A DNA stretch of 64,000 bases from Pseudogymnoascus destructans (lineage: Eukaryota; Ascomycota; Leotiomycetes; Thelebolales; Thelebolaceae). The position numbers and the translations under genes were made by a program. This document shows, piece after piece, positions 51,630-62,214 of the stretch. Position 1 is the stretch's first letter, and each line of letters starts with the position of its first letter. The notes beneath the pieces are model-generated. The model did no database searches, was not told the origin of the DNA, and saw nothing but the letters and a program-made list of their open reading frames with translations. The stretch lies in the NCBI RefSeq assembly GCF_001641265.1, contig NW_020167526.1:1116001-1180000 (forward strand). The letters are read 5' to 3'.

Positions 51630-54575
51630 ATGTTTAAGATCAATGAGGGCGACGTGCCGTTCGTGCGGACACGGCGGGCGCTACTCGTCCTCGACCTCCA
51701 AAAGAACCTCGTTGCACCAGGAGGGATAACACCCGTCGAACTACCACCGACTCTCGCCGACCATGTAGCCAAACTGGTCCCCGTTTTTCGACAATCCGGC
51801 ACAGTCATTTGGGTTAAAAGCGAATTCGAGCAAGCCCGTCCTATAAATGATGGCACAAGTCGATGCGAAAATGTTATCACCGACGACGAGGTCGTGATAC
51901 GGCCTCCGAAGCCATCTCCCGCCAGACACTCATTACGAGGTTCCAAAAAATTGCAAGCGATGATGGAGAAGCTTGATACTGAAGCTTCTGCGGATCTCGA
52001 TTTGGAAGGGGCAGGGCCGATTGAGGTGGATGATAAAAATACACCCGATGAGCCAGAGGAGGCGGTGGAAGAAAGTGAGGCTTTCCTATCTTTGGAGCCT
52101 GGGAAGGAACACATGTCACTCAAGGGCAGGGCATCCGATTCTGGTCTGGTACCTGCTTTGGAAGCTGTGGTGGACCAATCCAAGGACATGTTCTTCACGA
52201 AGTCGTACTACTCTGCGTTCAAACCGAGTCTATTACTACAGACTCTGAGGAGCCAGTTTGTCACGGAGATTTTTATATGCGGAGCTCTGACAAATATGAG
52301 CGTGTTTGCAACGGCAATGGATGCCGCACGCTACGGATACGCAATTACTCTTGTCGACGACTGCCTTGGCTACCGAAACAAGGCCAGACATGACCAAGCT
52401 CTACGGTCTCTAGATGAGGCAACTGGCTGCGATATGTCCACCAGCTCATACGTCATTGAGGAAATTCAGAAAAAGTCCAAGCAGTCGTCTAAAAGTGAAA
52501 AGACGGCATCGAAAAGGCCGGTACGTCAAAACCCGGACACCGAAAATATTAACCAGATGCTGGAAAAGTTGAAGCTGAGAAGTGACCCGAAAGCATCTTC
52601 AATCGCCGAGCCCGTCCCCGAAAAGGCTGTTCAGAAGGATGTTAATACCCAAACTTCAGCCGTGAAGCGTGATGGGGGACCTGGACCCAATGAAGCCACG
52701 ACTTCGGATGCGACGATGCCCGAGGTATCGCAACCCCGACCAACAGCTGAAGCTAGTATCAAGAGGCGTGTCCCGAACAAAACCAAAATTCGTCGCCGTA
52801 CGTCGAACCGGGTAGCGCCCGAGTCCAGCGAGAGCAAGGCTAAGGTTGATCCAAAGCAATCAAAGGAGGCAGCGTCGCCCTCACCATCTGCTGCTATGGC
52901 TCCATCGGAAGCCTCAGGAAAGGGCAAGGAAAAGGCGAAAGATGAGTCAAATGGCGTCAAGCCGATACCAGAGAAGCCGAGCCCACCACCTCGATCCCAA
53001 GAAGATGAGCCAAAAAAGAAAGATCCAGTTGTTTCTCCACCTGCTCCCACTGCCAAGGATGCCGTGGCCGCTTCTACGCCGGCAAAGGAGAATGGCCTGA
53101 AGACAGAGGAGCAACCTTTGAGCAGTGACAGTGACGAATCATCTTTGACTTCCACAGAAGGAGAGCCGATTTGTGAGGGCGACACAGTTATTATTACTGA
53201 TCTACTTCCGAGTAAAGAAGAGGCGGGGATATTTGAAAGGGTCAAGACGGAGGTACAGTGGCAGAGGATGTCTCATCAAGGTGGAGAGGTTCCGAGGCTG
53301 GTCGCCGTTCAAGGTGAGATTGGAAAAGATGGAAGCATCCCTATATATCGACACCCAGCAGATGAGTCTCCGCCACTGCTCGGATTCTCTCCCGTGGTAA
53401 CTGTCATTCGACGGGAAGTCGAGAAGAAGCTAGGTCACCCAGTCAACCACTGCCTGATCCAGCTCTACCGTAGTGGAATAGACTACATCTCAGAACACAG
53501 TGACAAGACTCTGGATGTCGTTCCTGACACCTACATCGCCAATGTGAGTCTCGGGGCTCAACGCATCATGACTTTCAGAACCAAGAGGACCCTGAAGGAT
53601 GGAAAACAGCTCCAAACAGACGAGGAACACCCCCGATCAACTTGCAAAGCCGCACTCCCTCATAACTCCCTATGCCGCATGGGCCTCATGACAAACATGC
53701 GCTGGCTCCACAGTATCCGCCAGGACAAGCGCCTCGACCGTGACAAATCCACCGAAGAGCTCGACTACGGCGGAATGCGAATCTCCCTAACCTTCCGCCT
53801 CATCGGCACCTTCCTCGACAAAGACCAAGCCAAAGTATGGGGCCAAGGCGCCGTCGCCAAACACAAGCGCCACGCGCGCCCCGTCGTTAACGGGGCCACA
53901 CCCGTAGCTCAGAAGATGATCGAGGCCTTTGGGACAGAGAACCGTTCCAGCGACTTTGACTGGCCCGAGGTCTACGGCCAGGGCTTCGACGCCCTCCACA
54001 TCTCTAACACGCGGAAACTCCTCTTATCCGGCAACTCCGTGGTCGATATTGGAATCGTAGCATACCTCGCCCACCTCGGCCTAGATTGGGCCTCAAGCAG
54101 TATCGCCGCGCCTGTCGACCCCAGTCTGGGGACGGCAGATGCGCCGGTCATGAAGCTCGTCGACAATGACCTGAGCCTCTCCACCGTCGAGGGGCCCTCT
54201 GCCATCTTCCTCTACCTGTACATGGTCTACGCCGCACCCTCTCTAGCACCCACCCCACTGCTATACTCGCGCCTGTTCACACGCCTCCACCACGCCCTCG
54301 ACCTGGGCGCGCGCCGCAAGAGCGACTCGCGCGCCCTAGACGCGTGGGAAAGGTACGCGGCTGAGGATGCGTTCATAGCTGGATCAGCGCCATCGATAGC
54401 CGATTTTGCTTTTTGGCCTGTGCTGAGGGCGATTGTGGCTGCGAGGGGCGGTGGGGATGAGTTTCCGAGGCTGAAAGCGTATTTTCGGCGTATGGGGGGG
54501 TTGGGGGCTGTTAAGGAGGCGGTGGTGGCCCTGGAGGAGGGATCTTGGGTTTGGGATTTGGGATTAGGGTATTAA
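51630..54575 (+). CDS. Three-domain fusion: isochorismatase-like, AlkB-like 2OG-Fe(II) oxygenase, GST C-terminal-like
   Basis: A single exon of 981 codons from ATG 51630. Residues about 1-270 are a cysteine hydrolase of the isochorismatase fold: RRALLVLDLQKNLVAPGG (catalytic Asp), TKSYYSAF (Lys) and IFICGALTNMSVFATAMDAA (Cys). Residues about 275-510 are disordered (Lys/Ser/Pro/Glu). Residues about 515-730 form an AlkB-like dioxygenase with NHCLIQLYRSGIDYISEHSD (H-x-D near 622), MRWLHSIRQDKR (distal His near 691) and GMRISLTFRLIG (Arg for 2-oxoglutarate, near 716). Residues about 770-981 resemble a GST C-terminal domain (FGTENRSSDFDWPEVYGQGF; YAAEDAFIAGSAPSIADFAF). All metal and co-substrate ligands are present. 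Substrates are unknown; oxidative demethylation or repair coupled to a hydrolase is speculation. Confidence 0.9.
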   Translation: MFKINEGDVPFVRTRRALLVLDLQKNLVAPGGITPVELPPTLADHVAKLVPVFRQSGTVIWVKSEFEQARPINDGTSRCENVITDDEVVIRPPKPSPARHSLRGSKKLQAMMEKLDTEASADLDLEGAGPIEVDDKNTPDEPEEAVEESEAFLSLEPGKEHMSLKGRASDSGLVPALEAVVDQSKDMFFTKSYYSAFKPSLLLQTLRSQFVTEIFICGALTNMSVFATAMDAARYGYAITLVDDCLGYRNKARHDQALRSLDEATGCDMSTSSYVIEEIQKKSKQSSKSEKTASKRPVRQNPDTENINQMLEKLKLRSDPKASSIAEPVPEKAVQKDVNTQTSAVKRDGGPGPNEATTSDATMPEVSQPRPTAEASIKRRVPNKTKIRRRTSNRVAPESSESKAKVDPKQSKEAASPSPSAAMAPSEASGKGKEKAKDESNGVKPIPEKPSPPPRSQEDEPKKKDPVVSPPAPTAKDAVAASTPAKENGLKTEEQPLSSDSDESSLTSTEGEPICEGDTVIITDLLPSKEEAGIFERVKTEVQWQRMSHQGGEVPRLVAVQGEIGKDGSIPIYRHPADESPPLLGFSPVVTVIRREVEKKLGHPVNHCLIQLYRSGIDYISEHSDKTLDVVPDTYIANVSLGAQRIMTFRTKRTLKDGKQLQTDEEHPRSTCKAALPHNSLCRMGLMTNMRWLHSIRQDKRLDRDKSTEELDYGGMRISLTFRLIGTFLDKDQAKVWGQGAVAKHKRHARPVVNGATPVAQKMIEAFGTENRSSDFDWPEVYGQGFDALHISNTRKLLLSGNSVVDIGIVAYLAHLGLDWASSSIAAPVDPSLGTADAPVMKLVDNDLSLSTVEGPSAIFLYLYMVYAAPSLAPTPLLYSRLFTRLHHALDLGARRKSDSRALDAWERYAAEDAFIAGSAPSIADFAFWPVLRAIVAARGGGDEFPRLKAYFRRMGGLGAVKEAVVALEEGSWVWDLGLGY

Positions 54576-54814
54576 TGAGGCATTAGGTGGGTCATGTCAT
54601 AGATCTATAGTGGGAGGAATTTATATCCATTCTATCTTCTGTATGTTCATCCTCTTCGGATTTTCCCAACGAATCTATCTCGTGTCCATGAAACTCCCTG
54701 TCTCCAATCTCCAAATCGCCGCTGTAAAGTCGTCTGCATTTATTTTCCATCCCATAAAATCTCCGCCCGAACCCTCCCAAACTCCTCAACCACATACCCA
54801 CCCCATACTCCCCT

Positions 54815-55156
54815 CTAATCCGACCCCGACTCATCCGCCGGCTGCTGCGTCTCCTTAAGTTTCTACATATCATCACCATTAGCAGAGCCCCCCATCACAC
54901 ACTGCGCACGGCCAACTCACGTCTTCAAGCATCATCTTCAGCGTCCCCAATTTGGCCTCGTTGATAACGAGTGTCTGGTCATCTAGCTCCTCGACGATGA
55001 AGTCGTTGCGCTCGCTGTCGAGTTTGACGATTATGGCTTTGATGGAGGGGTCGCATTCGACGAGGACGCCTGGGTGGGTTAGTGCTGGGTCAGGGAGGGA
55101 ATGGTCGGGAAATGGGAGTGATGGGGGGGGGGCGGACCTCGGATTGCGCGGGGCAT
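54815..55156 (-). CDS. tfb5: TFB5/TTDA (p8) subunit of TFIIH
   Basis: Three exons (55138-55156, 54921-55069, 54815-54862; right to left) encode 71 aa. MPRAIRG is split by the first intron, followed by VLVECDPSIKAIIVKLDSER and NDFIVEELDDQTLVINEAKL, matching the small TFIIH subunit p8. The last exon adds a short acidic tail, KLKETQQPADESGSD. The protein stabilises TFIIH and is required for nucleotide-excision repair. The first donor is the less common GTCCGC; the other is GTGAGT. The 19-nt first exon makes the gene invisible to simple ORF scans. Confidence 0.93.
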
Positions 55157-56198
55157 TTTGGAGAGAGCTGGTGACGTTGAAAAGGGTGTTGATTTGTATA
55201 CCTAACCCGTAGACGTATTTAATACATCAATCCATCCAGCGTTGTCGTTGACCCAGATCTTCCCTCCAGCGCCCTTGACGTCAAATCATCCCCGACGTCC
55301 CATCGCAGCCTTACAGCCTTGCCTAGCCCACCCGCACAGACCACCATAGCTTATCGGCCACAGCGGGGTGGGGACGAGTGGATGCGATAAGCATGGGCCA
55401 AGGAACAAGGTGTATCCGTAGCTTCCGGTACTGTTTATGTGGTCTGGTAGGTTGAGACTGACCTCATGGGCTATGGGGGATTACGTCTTCGGGGGGTTCG
55501 GTAGTTAGAAGGGGGGAAGGGGGAGGGCGATAGGGGAGCTTGAGAGGGGAATCTTGTTTATGGGTATAGGATCTCTGTTATTTCAATTGTGAGGATTTAT
55601 ACTGGTTTATTTAATAAGGGTCTGGTCGGCATATATTTTTATATACCAACGCCAACGCATACAGCTTCATATACGAATCTACAGCATATATTCAACACGA
55701 ACAAAAGGCTGTACTGTATAATCCATTACACTAAGTACAGAATCCCCTAACATAGCGCGTCCCGTGGTGAGTAATGGACCCTGTGCAACCCCTTACAGCT
55801 CCCCACGCACCTTTCTCGTCGTCATCTATCAAACCCTCCTCTCGATTACCATAACGGATTACACTTACAACTTGTTTGGCAGGACACAAAAACAAACATA
55901 CCACGCGTATCCTTTGCGCCAGCCGATTTATCATGTTGGAGCTGGGTATGGTGCACTGAACGCTGTTGTTCGACAAACATTTACAAGCATCACCTTTTCT
56001 GTGCGGGAGTTGGGAGAATTAAGGATATACAACTTCGGCAGCTTTCTCAGTTTGGAAGGGGATAAGACTCGAATATATCCCTAAGATCGAAGGACTCGAA
56101 TATCTCGACATTCTTATACTCGAAGAGCCATCTCCTCACTCACATTGACATAACACACACACACGAACCTCACATACCACCACCACCACAACCACAAA
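55157..56198. other. Divergent intergenic region
   Basis: About 1 kb between TFB5 (minus) and the membrane-protein gene (plus). AT-rich in the middle, with short frames of no recognisable family. Confidence 0.55.
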
Positions 56199-56852
56199 AT
56201 GTCTAACCCCATACCCCCAGCCGTCTTCCCCCAAACAACCACCACCCCCGCCAAACCAACGCTCTCCCTCGCCCCCAGCACCTCAACCCCCTCCTCCACC
56301 CACCCCTCAACCTACCTCTTCCTCCTCCTCCTCGCCCTCCTCCTCTTCCTCATAACCTTCTACCTCATCTCTCGCCGTCACCGCGCCCGCGCCCTCGCCG
56401 CCCGGCACGCCGGCGTCCGCGCCCTGGCTCTCGACGTCGAAGCACTCACCGGCTCTCAGCACCCGCGCACCCTCTCCCCTTCGACGCCATTGCCGCCGCG
56501 GGGATGGAGGTTCGCGAGGCTACTGAGGTTGCCGACGAGACGGAGGGTCGTGGATGAGGATGCGGATTGGGAGTTGGATGTTGATGAGGTGGGGCGGGCG
56601 CCGCCGCCTTATGTGGGGGAGTGGAAGGAGGGACGGGGGGATGCGGGGTTGCCGGCTTATGAGGAGGTTTGTGGGGGTGCGGGAGTTGGGGTGGTGGGGG
56701 GGACGGTGGATGAGGTTGGGTTGAGGAGGAGTGAGGGGGAGGGGTTGAGGGTTCCGGAGAGGGTGGCTAGGAGGGGGAGTGAGGGGGATTGGAGGGGGGG
56801 GAGAAGGGGGGAGAGGGACTTGGAGGAGGAGAGGAGGAGGGAGAGTGCTTAG
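56199..56852 (+). CDS. Single-pass membrane protein with PY motifs
   Basis: One exon, 217 aa. A Thr/Ser/Pro-rich N-terminus (MSNPIPPAVFPQTTTTPAKP) precedes one hydrophobic segment (TYLFLLLLALLLFLITFYLI) and a basic stop-transfer sequence (SRRHRARALAARH). The cytosolic tail contains APPPYVGEW and GLPAYEEV, which are PPxY- and LPxY-type motifs recognised by WW domains of Rsp5/Nedd4 ubiquitin ligases in known adaptors. An Arg/Glu-rich, low-complexity end follows. There is no signal peptide, so it is probably a type III (N-out) membrane protein. It might be a ligase adaptor, but this is inference from short motifs. Confidence 0.72.
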   Translation: MSNPIPPAVFPQTTTTPAKPTLSLAPSTSTPSSTHPSTYLFLLLLALLLFLITFYLISRRHRARALAARHAGVRALALDVEALTGSQHPRTLSPSTPLPPRGWRFARLLRLPTRRRVVDEDADWELDVDEVGRAPPPYVGEWKEGRGDAGLPAYEEVCGGAGVGVVGGTVDEVGLRRSEGEGLRVPERVARRGSEGDWRGGRRGERDLEEERRRESA

Positions 56853-57465
56853 GGGGGTTGGGAAGGGAGGGGTTAAGGAGTCTGGGCGGATAAAGGGGAT
56901 TTAGACTTAGATTTAGACTTAGATAAGTTATGTTAAGGTTTTAGATAGCTATGTGAGTTTAGCTATGAGTAATGAATATTAATGTATACAGTGAAATAAT
57001 TTACCCAATTTAACTACTTTGCAGCAAACTGGCTGCTGTTTTCAGCTGCTTTGGGCGCTGCTTTGTGCAGCCGGGTTGCCAAAATCTCACGCTGCTCTAA
57101 CGCTTGGGTGCCTGATAGCAAAGAGACCCGGACCTAGTCGAGCGACGGAGGAACATCAAAACCAGAGCGAGGTAGGTTGAAGGTGGGAAACAGCTTCTCG
57201 TCTTCGACTTTGAAGCAGCCGTTTTGGCCATAAGAATATGGGTGCCCTCCAGCCCCTTGTGACTAACGATGGCTTTCCTTATATTCCTTTGTCCACCCTC
57301 CCTTTCCTTCCCACCAAATCTCCAAGCTCAATCCCCTCTTCTCGCTCCCGTTTCTTTCTCTTCCACAATAAAGTTCCTTTGGGACAGGCTCCTCCTAACA
57401 TCTCCTACTCTCTCTTCTGATCACCAAGACCGTCGTTGTCGTCGTCTTCCTTGAATCAATTTGAT
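56853..57465. other. Intergenic region
   Basis: The 3' flank of the membrane-protein gene, then AT-rich sequence to 57,000 and a pyrimidine-rich leader (about 57270-57420) before the DUF3435 relic. No Starship-type terminal signal recognised. Confidence 0.5.
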
Positions 57466-58397
57466 ATGCAGCGTCACCAGCCCCCACGAAGCTCCTCTAG
57501 CAGCGATGTGTCAGACTGCGAGAGCTGCTTCGATGTGGAGGATAAAGTTCGGGGCGGCGACTCCGATACTAATCCGACGGATGTTGACACCGATATGGAT
57601 GGCCACCCTCTAGAGTACTACCTTCATCAAGAGAATGATTCCGAGTCTGACGATGAGATTGAGGACTACAAGGACAATAGTCTTCGTCTCATCGACGGCA
57701 TCGAGCAACGATTTTACCGTCAGCCTCTATCCCTTCACCTGCCGTCTCCCTGCACTCGTATCGCTAACTTGACTAACTTACAAGTATTGTAACTATGTCA
57801 AAAAGGATCCTATTCAGTCGATGCGACACTTCTTCAATTGGTTGCTGAACCAACGTCGTGGAAAGGGTGGGAGGAGGGTGAAAGGCGTCAAGTCAGAGTT
57901 AGAACGTTATAAGAACCTTCGACTGGTCTGCGAGACGGCGACTAGTAACAAAATCGAGGAGGGCGATAAAGGGTTCAACCGCAAGGTGAATCGGGTAAGT
58001 GTCTCCCCTCCCCCCACCCTGTCCCGCAAATCTGCATTTGAAAGGCTCACAGATCTACGTCTAGATTCTCTGGAAGGTAGCAAAGAAGCACCACCTCATG
58101 AGGGAGAAGCGTGAGAAGGCGGTTATAGACGTGGAGGCTCTCTCGACGATCCCCCAGACCAACCTAACCACCACGAAGAGGTACACACACGGCCGGCACC
58201 GCATCGCCATCGCCATCGCCATCGCCCTCTTCCTCCAGCTTGCTGGCTTCTCTGGGAACCGGCCGCAAGCCAACCTCGATCTCAGCTACCGCCACATCGC
58301 TGTGAGTCTGCTCCAGGACCCAGAGGACGGGCCCCACGGACCCTGATCGAGTTTACATGTGAGTTCACAAAGCAGTTTCTCGGCGAGAAGGAAGCGT
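57466..58397 (+). pseudogene. Broken DUF3435 (Starship captain-type tyrosine recombinase) gene
   Basis: Pieces of a DUF3435 protein lie in order but in different frames. MQRHQPPRSSSSSDVSDCES..IEDYKDNSLRLIDGIEQRF is followed, from 57789, by YCNYVKKDPIQSM and FNWLLNQRRGKGGRRVKGV. An intron (GTAAGT..GTCTAG) leads to NRILWKVAKKHHLM, LTTTKRYTHGRHRIAIAIA and LFLQLAGFSGNRPQANLDLS. After one missing base near 58336 it continues TLIEFTCEFTKQFLGEKEA to a GTAAGC at 58398. These blocks are the family's hallmark. The recombinase C-terminus with the catalytic Arg/Tyr residues is not found. The first internal join also has incompatible phase. It is therefore a relic of a captain-like gene, not a functional Starship. 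Confidence 0.8.
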
Positions 58398-59267
58398 AAG
58401 CTCTGCCGTCCTCCTTCCCCACTGACGCTCAATGCTGACGTGCTTTGGTCGATAGACCTGACCTCCCCTAAACATTCTTCCACAGCTCCTCTGATGTGTT
58501 CTTTACCTGGTTTCCCCACGCTAAAGCCCACCTTCTGTAGTTTGGTGTGCAAAAGCTCCTCGATTATGGGGAAGTCGTCATAATCGCCACCGTTACCGAA
58601 ATATGCAATGCTACTCTCAACTTAAATTCCCAAAAGTTAGTCATGCTTGCTACAGCTGGCATTTAGGTCTCTCAAATACCTTGATCTCCGGGCATGCCGC
58701 TCCCATTCTCATCAGCTGCTGCGCCTACTTCTGGCATGGAGCGTCGAGTGCGACTCCCATCTGCTTGGCGGGAGAGTGGTCGTTGAGGATGCTGGATTTC
58801 TCTGGGATAGGTTTGCGGCGAGCGTTCGCGCCCCGAGGACGCGAGGCAGTTGGCACATATTCATAAGGTATGGGGGCAAAGGTGGCCATGTTGATCTTAA
58901 AATCATACAAAGCACTTAAGTCACATAAAGTCTTAGGTTTTATGAATCCGTTGATTTACTTTCTGCAATGTACGCCTAATCTTCCGCATACATCAGTGCC
59001 GCCCTCAGTCAAGATCCTGGCCCTCAGTCAAGATCCTGAACACAAGATTCCACATATGCTGTCCTGCACCCAGATCCAACCACGACCCCCTGATGCGCTG
59101 ATAAATCCTGATGCGCTGATAAAACCCGCCTCCATTACCCAGCTAAACGCCACAAACACAGAAAACCTGTTCCAAAGTGCACCAGACGTACCGAGCACCA
59201 TTTTGACTGAACAAATTACCCATGACCAAACGCCGCAAGCTGTGAGAGACAGTTCATCATGATGCAT
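58398..59267. other. Region downstream of the DUF3435 relic
   Basis: Protein-like fragments occur in several frames up to about 58,900 but I cannot assign them. Short direct repeats (a 19-bp CCCTCAGTCAAGATCCTGG-like pair near 59003-59040 and CTGATGCGCTGATAAA pairs near 59092-59122) follow. The end is the 3' flank of the CCHC gene. Confidence 0.45.
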
Positions 59268-61373
59268 TTACCATCCATCATCATCACCACCACCAGCAAC
59301 TGGGGCAGCAACTGGAGCCGGAGCTGCGCTACCAAATCCAGCATTGGTGGAAACGGCAACGGGAGCGGCTGGAGCACTGAAGCCATCATCGTTGCCAAAG
59401 CCGCCGGATCCAGAGCCAAAGCCATCCCCGAAGGAGGCAGAGGCAGGGGCAGCGCCGCCCTTGGGAGCGTCGGAGGCGCCGAAGCCACCACCGGAATCGC
59501 CGAAGCCGCCAGAGTCTCCGAAACCGCCGCCGCCGAAGTCTCCACCACCGGCCTCGGGCAACTCGGCAACGGGCTCCTTGCAGCGAACCTTGGTGTGACC
59601 CACTGGTGGGTTGTTAGTTGTGTGTTTTGATAGAAGAGGGTTTGCTTACTCTGCTGGCAGTTGGAGCATTGGATGCGAGAGTCTGGGAGTGGTTGTTAGT
59701 ACGATCTATTGTTGATGATAATAGGTAAGGCGAGCTTACAGTCACGGGGCTTGGGGCACTCCTTGGAAATGTGACCCTTCTCATCGCAGTTGCGGCAAGT
59801 TGGAACGCGTGGTTCAGTGCCTGTCGGGATCAGTAAGGTATACGGGTTTATTATTTCAAAGAGAACTTACAATCCTTGGAACGATGGCCCTCTTGACCGC
59901 AGTTGTGGCAGGCTCCGCCACCACCGCCACCGGTTGGGCAGTCGCGCGAGAAATGGCCCACTACAAACATGTCAGTAGGAAATTAAACTATCGGATGGAA
60001 ATGGCATACTCTCGTTGCAGTTCTTGCACTCGACACCCTCAGCAGAGCGAGGCTCGGTACCTAGAAATCTTCAGTTATATCCAAACCATATTTAGACCTC
60101 CGACAACTTACACTCCTTGGAACTATGGCCGGATTGCCTGTGGACTTGTCAGTTTATGCACCTTGAGAGGTTCAGGGAGGTGGGAGACATACTTGCAGTT
60201 GCGGCAGGCGAAACGATCCTCACGGGGCTTGTGGCCTGCATCGAAAGTTAGAGATTTGTACAAGGTAATGAAGTTCAATCAACTTACAATCACGCATACG
60301 ATGACCAGTCTCGTTGCAGTTGAAGCAAGTGACAGAGGCACGATCAAGAACCTCACGCTTCTCCTCTGGGCAGGACTTGGTAATGTGGCCCATCTCGTTG
60401 CAGTTGTTGCACTTTGGGATGCCACGGGGAACAGGCTGACCACCGTTCTTCAGGCGCTCAATGTTCTCCTCCGGGGTCTCGGGCCAACCAATATTCTCCT
60501 TGGGGCGTCTAGGGTTAGGATCGAGCCTAAGCGTAACAGTGAACTCCTTGTCCAGGTTTCCCTGCAGGTCCATGTTGGTGTAGGTTGGGGCAAGCTCACG
60601 CTGCAAGCCAATGAGGTACAACGGAACGTTCATGTCGCGGAATCCCTCCTCGAGCTGAGGATAGGTGGCCTCGGGGCAAGCCTTGACATACTTGAGGAAG
60701 GCCTCCTTGATATCGTCCATGTCGCGATCCTTGACAGCCTTGCAGAGGCCCTCCCAGGCAACCTCAACCTCGACGACCTCAATGTTGCTACGATCGATCT
60801 TGCGTGGGTTGGTGCAAGCAGTGATGGTGTGGCCTAGATAATTTAAAGGTGAGCATTTGATTGAAGGTGTAATGTTTTATCAGGGGACTAACCTTCGTCA
60901 CCACAGTTCTTGCACAACTTTGGCCCAGCAGTTGGGCAGTCAGAAGCACGGTGGCCAACAGCTTCGCAGACGCGGCAGGTACCCGTGAACTCACGAGGAA
61001 CCTGGGGGTTAGGGCAATCCGCCTTGTTGTGGCTAAATGCGTGTTAGTGAGGGTATAAACATTGGTAATGCCATCGGATTCTGGAATCTTACCCAACCTC
61101 GCCACAGTTGTAGCACTCTCCAGCAAGCTGGCCACCTGCACGTGGGTTTGGGCAGTCGCCCTTCATGTGGCTATGTGCAATTTAGCAACAATTATTATGT
61201 GAGAAGCTTCATTCATACCCTTGCTCGCCGCAGTTGAAGCAAGCACCGTCGTTACCACCAGCAGCGCCGGCATCGCCTTGGCCTCCGCCAAAGCCACCAC
61301 CAAAGCCACCACCAAAGCCACCACCAAAGCCACCACCAAAGCCATCATCTTGACCTCCACCGAAGCCAGACAT
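59268..61373 (-). CDS. CCHC zinc-knuckle protein with eleven knuckles (CNBP-like)
   Basis: Eleven exons (61219-61373, 61093-61170, 60893-61032, 60288-60833, 60193-60235, 60112-60137, 60010-60060, 59871-59960, 59740-59820, 59650-59682, 59268-59602; right to left) encode 525 aa. The start is Gly/Phe-rich (MSGFGGGQDDGFGGGFGG), like an RGG/FG tail. Eleven CxxCxxxxHxxxxC knuckles follow, from CFNCGEQGHMKGDC to CSNCQQMGHTKVRC. Four lie before and seven after a unique central region of about 140 residues (VAWEGLCKAVKDRDMDD; PTYTNMDLQGNLDKEFTVTL). The C-terminus is Gly/Ala/Phe-rich and ends GGGDDDGW. CCHC proteins bind single-stranded RNA or DNA; fungal relatives (Gis2/Byr3) act in translation and mRNA control. 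Its length and central domain set it apart from short Gis2-type proteins. Confidence 0.9.
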
Positions 61374-62214
61374 TGTGTTGTTCAGGTTAAGGTATCTTTA
61401 AACAGGCTCCTGAAGGACTGTGCACAGAGGTTAGCTGCATCTTAGAATGACATAATATTGAGTGCGGAGGTGAGCAACTTGGAATGGAAAAGAGAAAGGT
61501 TGCATGATAAGATCTGGCCAGGGACTTGATGAAGATATGATCTAACCAAGGACTTGAAGTCCTGTTGGAAAGAAGGTTGCTGTGGAGTGTGCACTCCAGA
61601 GGTACAGCTTGTGAAGGACTTGAGCCAAAGCAATAAAAGAATCAAGACATACCTTTATGAAATAATCTATACTCGAGTAAGCCTGTGATGGACTCACAGG
61701 GCTTTACTTGAAGTGGAATGAAGTGGGATTTGAAGATGATCCTTCAAGATCGGAGGTTTGTTATGAAAAAGAGAACTCAAGGTCAAGAGGGAAACACAAA
61801 ACAATATTTGGGTTCGCCTGGCAATAATGAATATCCGATCCGATCGCTTAGTATTTTGTATGAGGCTTTTCAAGCGCCCATTTTCTGTAGTCTCCAATAT
61901 GATAGCCGCTCAGAATAATATCCACAAGGAGAGGAGGACTATCAAGGTCCCGTACAGCTTGATAAAATAACATTTATTTGACAGTTAAGGAATAGAACTG
62001 AGAATATAATAGAAAATACAGAACCTATATGTATCTATTTAAACTTACAGGACATCCTTTGTACCATTTGCCTTTGGAAAATGTGAGGTTCTAATCGTTG
62101 GTTTCCAAACCACCGCCTAGAGGCGGTTGGCGAAAGCAAAGTGTGCCATCTAAGCTGATGCCGAATGTACGCGTCGACCACCACAACAAATGTAATTACA
62201 CCTTGACGTTGATA
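61374..62214. other. Intergenic region
   Basis: The CCHC promoter region, then AT-rich DNA approaching the pogo relic. One imperfect short inverted repeat (AAGCCTGTGA..TCACAGGGCTT, about 61680-61706) is present. No gene recognised. Confidence 0.5.

Noticed and set aside
51302..52198. 298-aa minus-strand ORF overlapping the fusion gene
   Set aside because: It is antisense to the isochorismatase domain and extends into non-coding DNA; no domain is seen.
57466..61373. Intact Starship with cargo starting at the DUF3435 gene
   Set aside because: The captain is broken and lacks its catalytic end, and the next gene is a conserved CCHC housekeeping-type gene on the opposite strand; no element boundaries were found.
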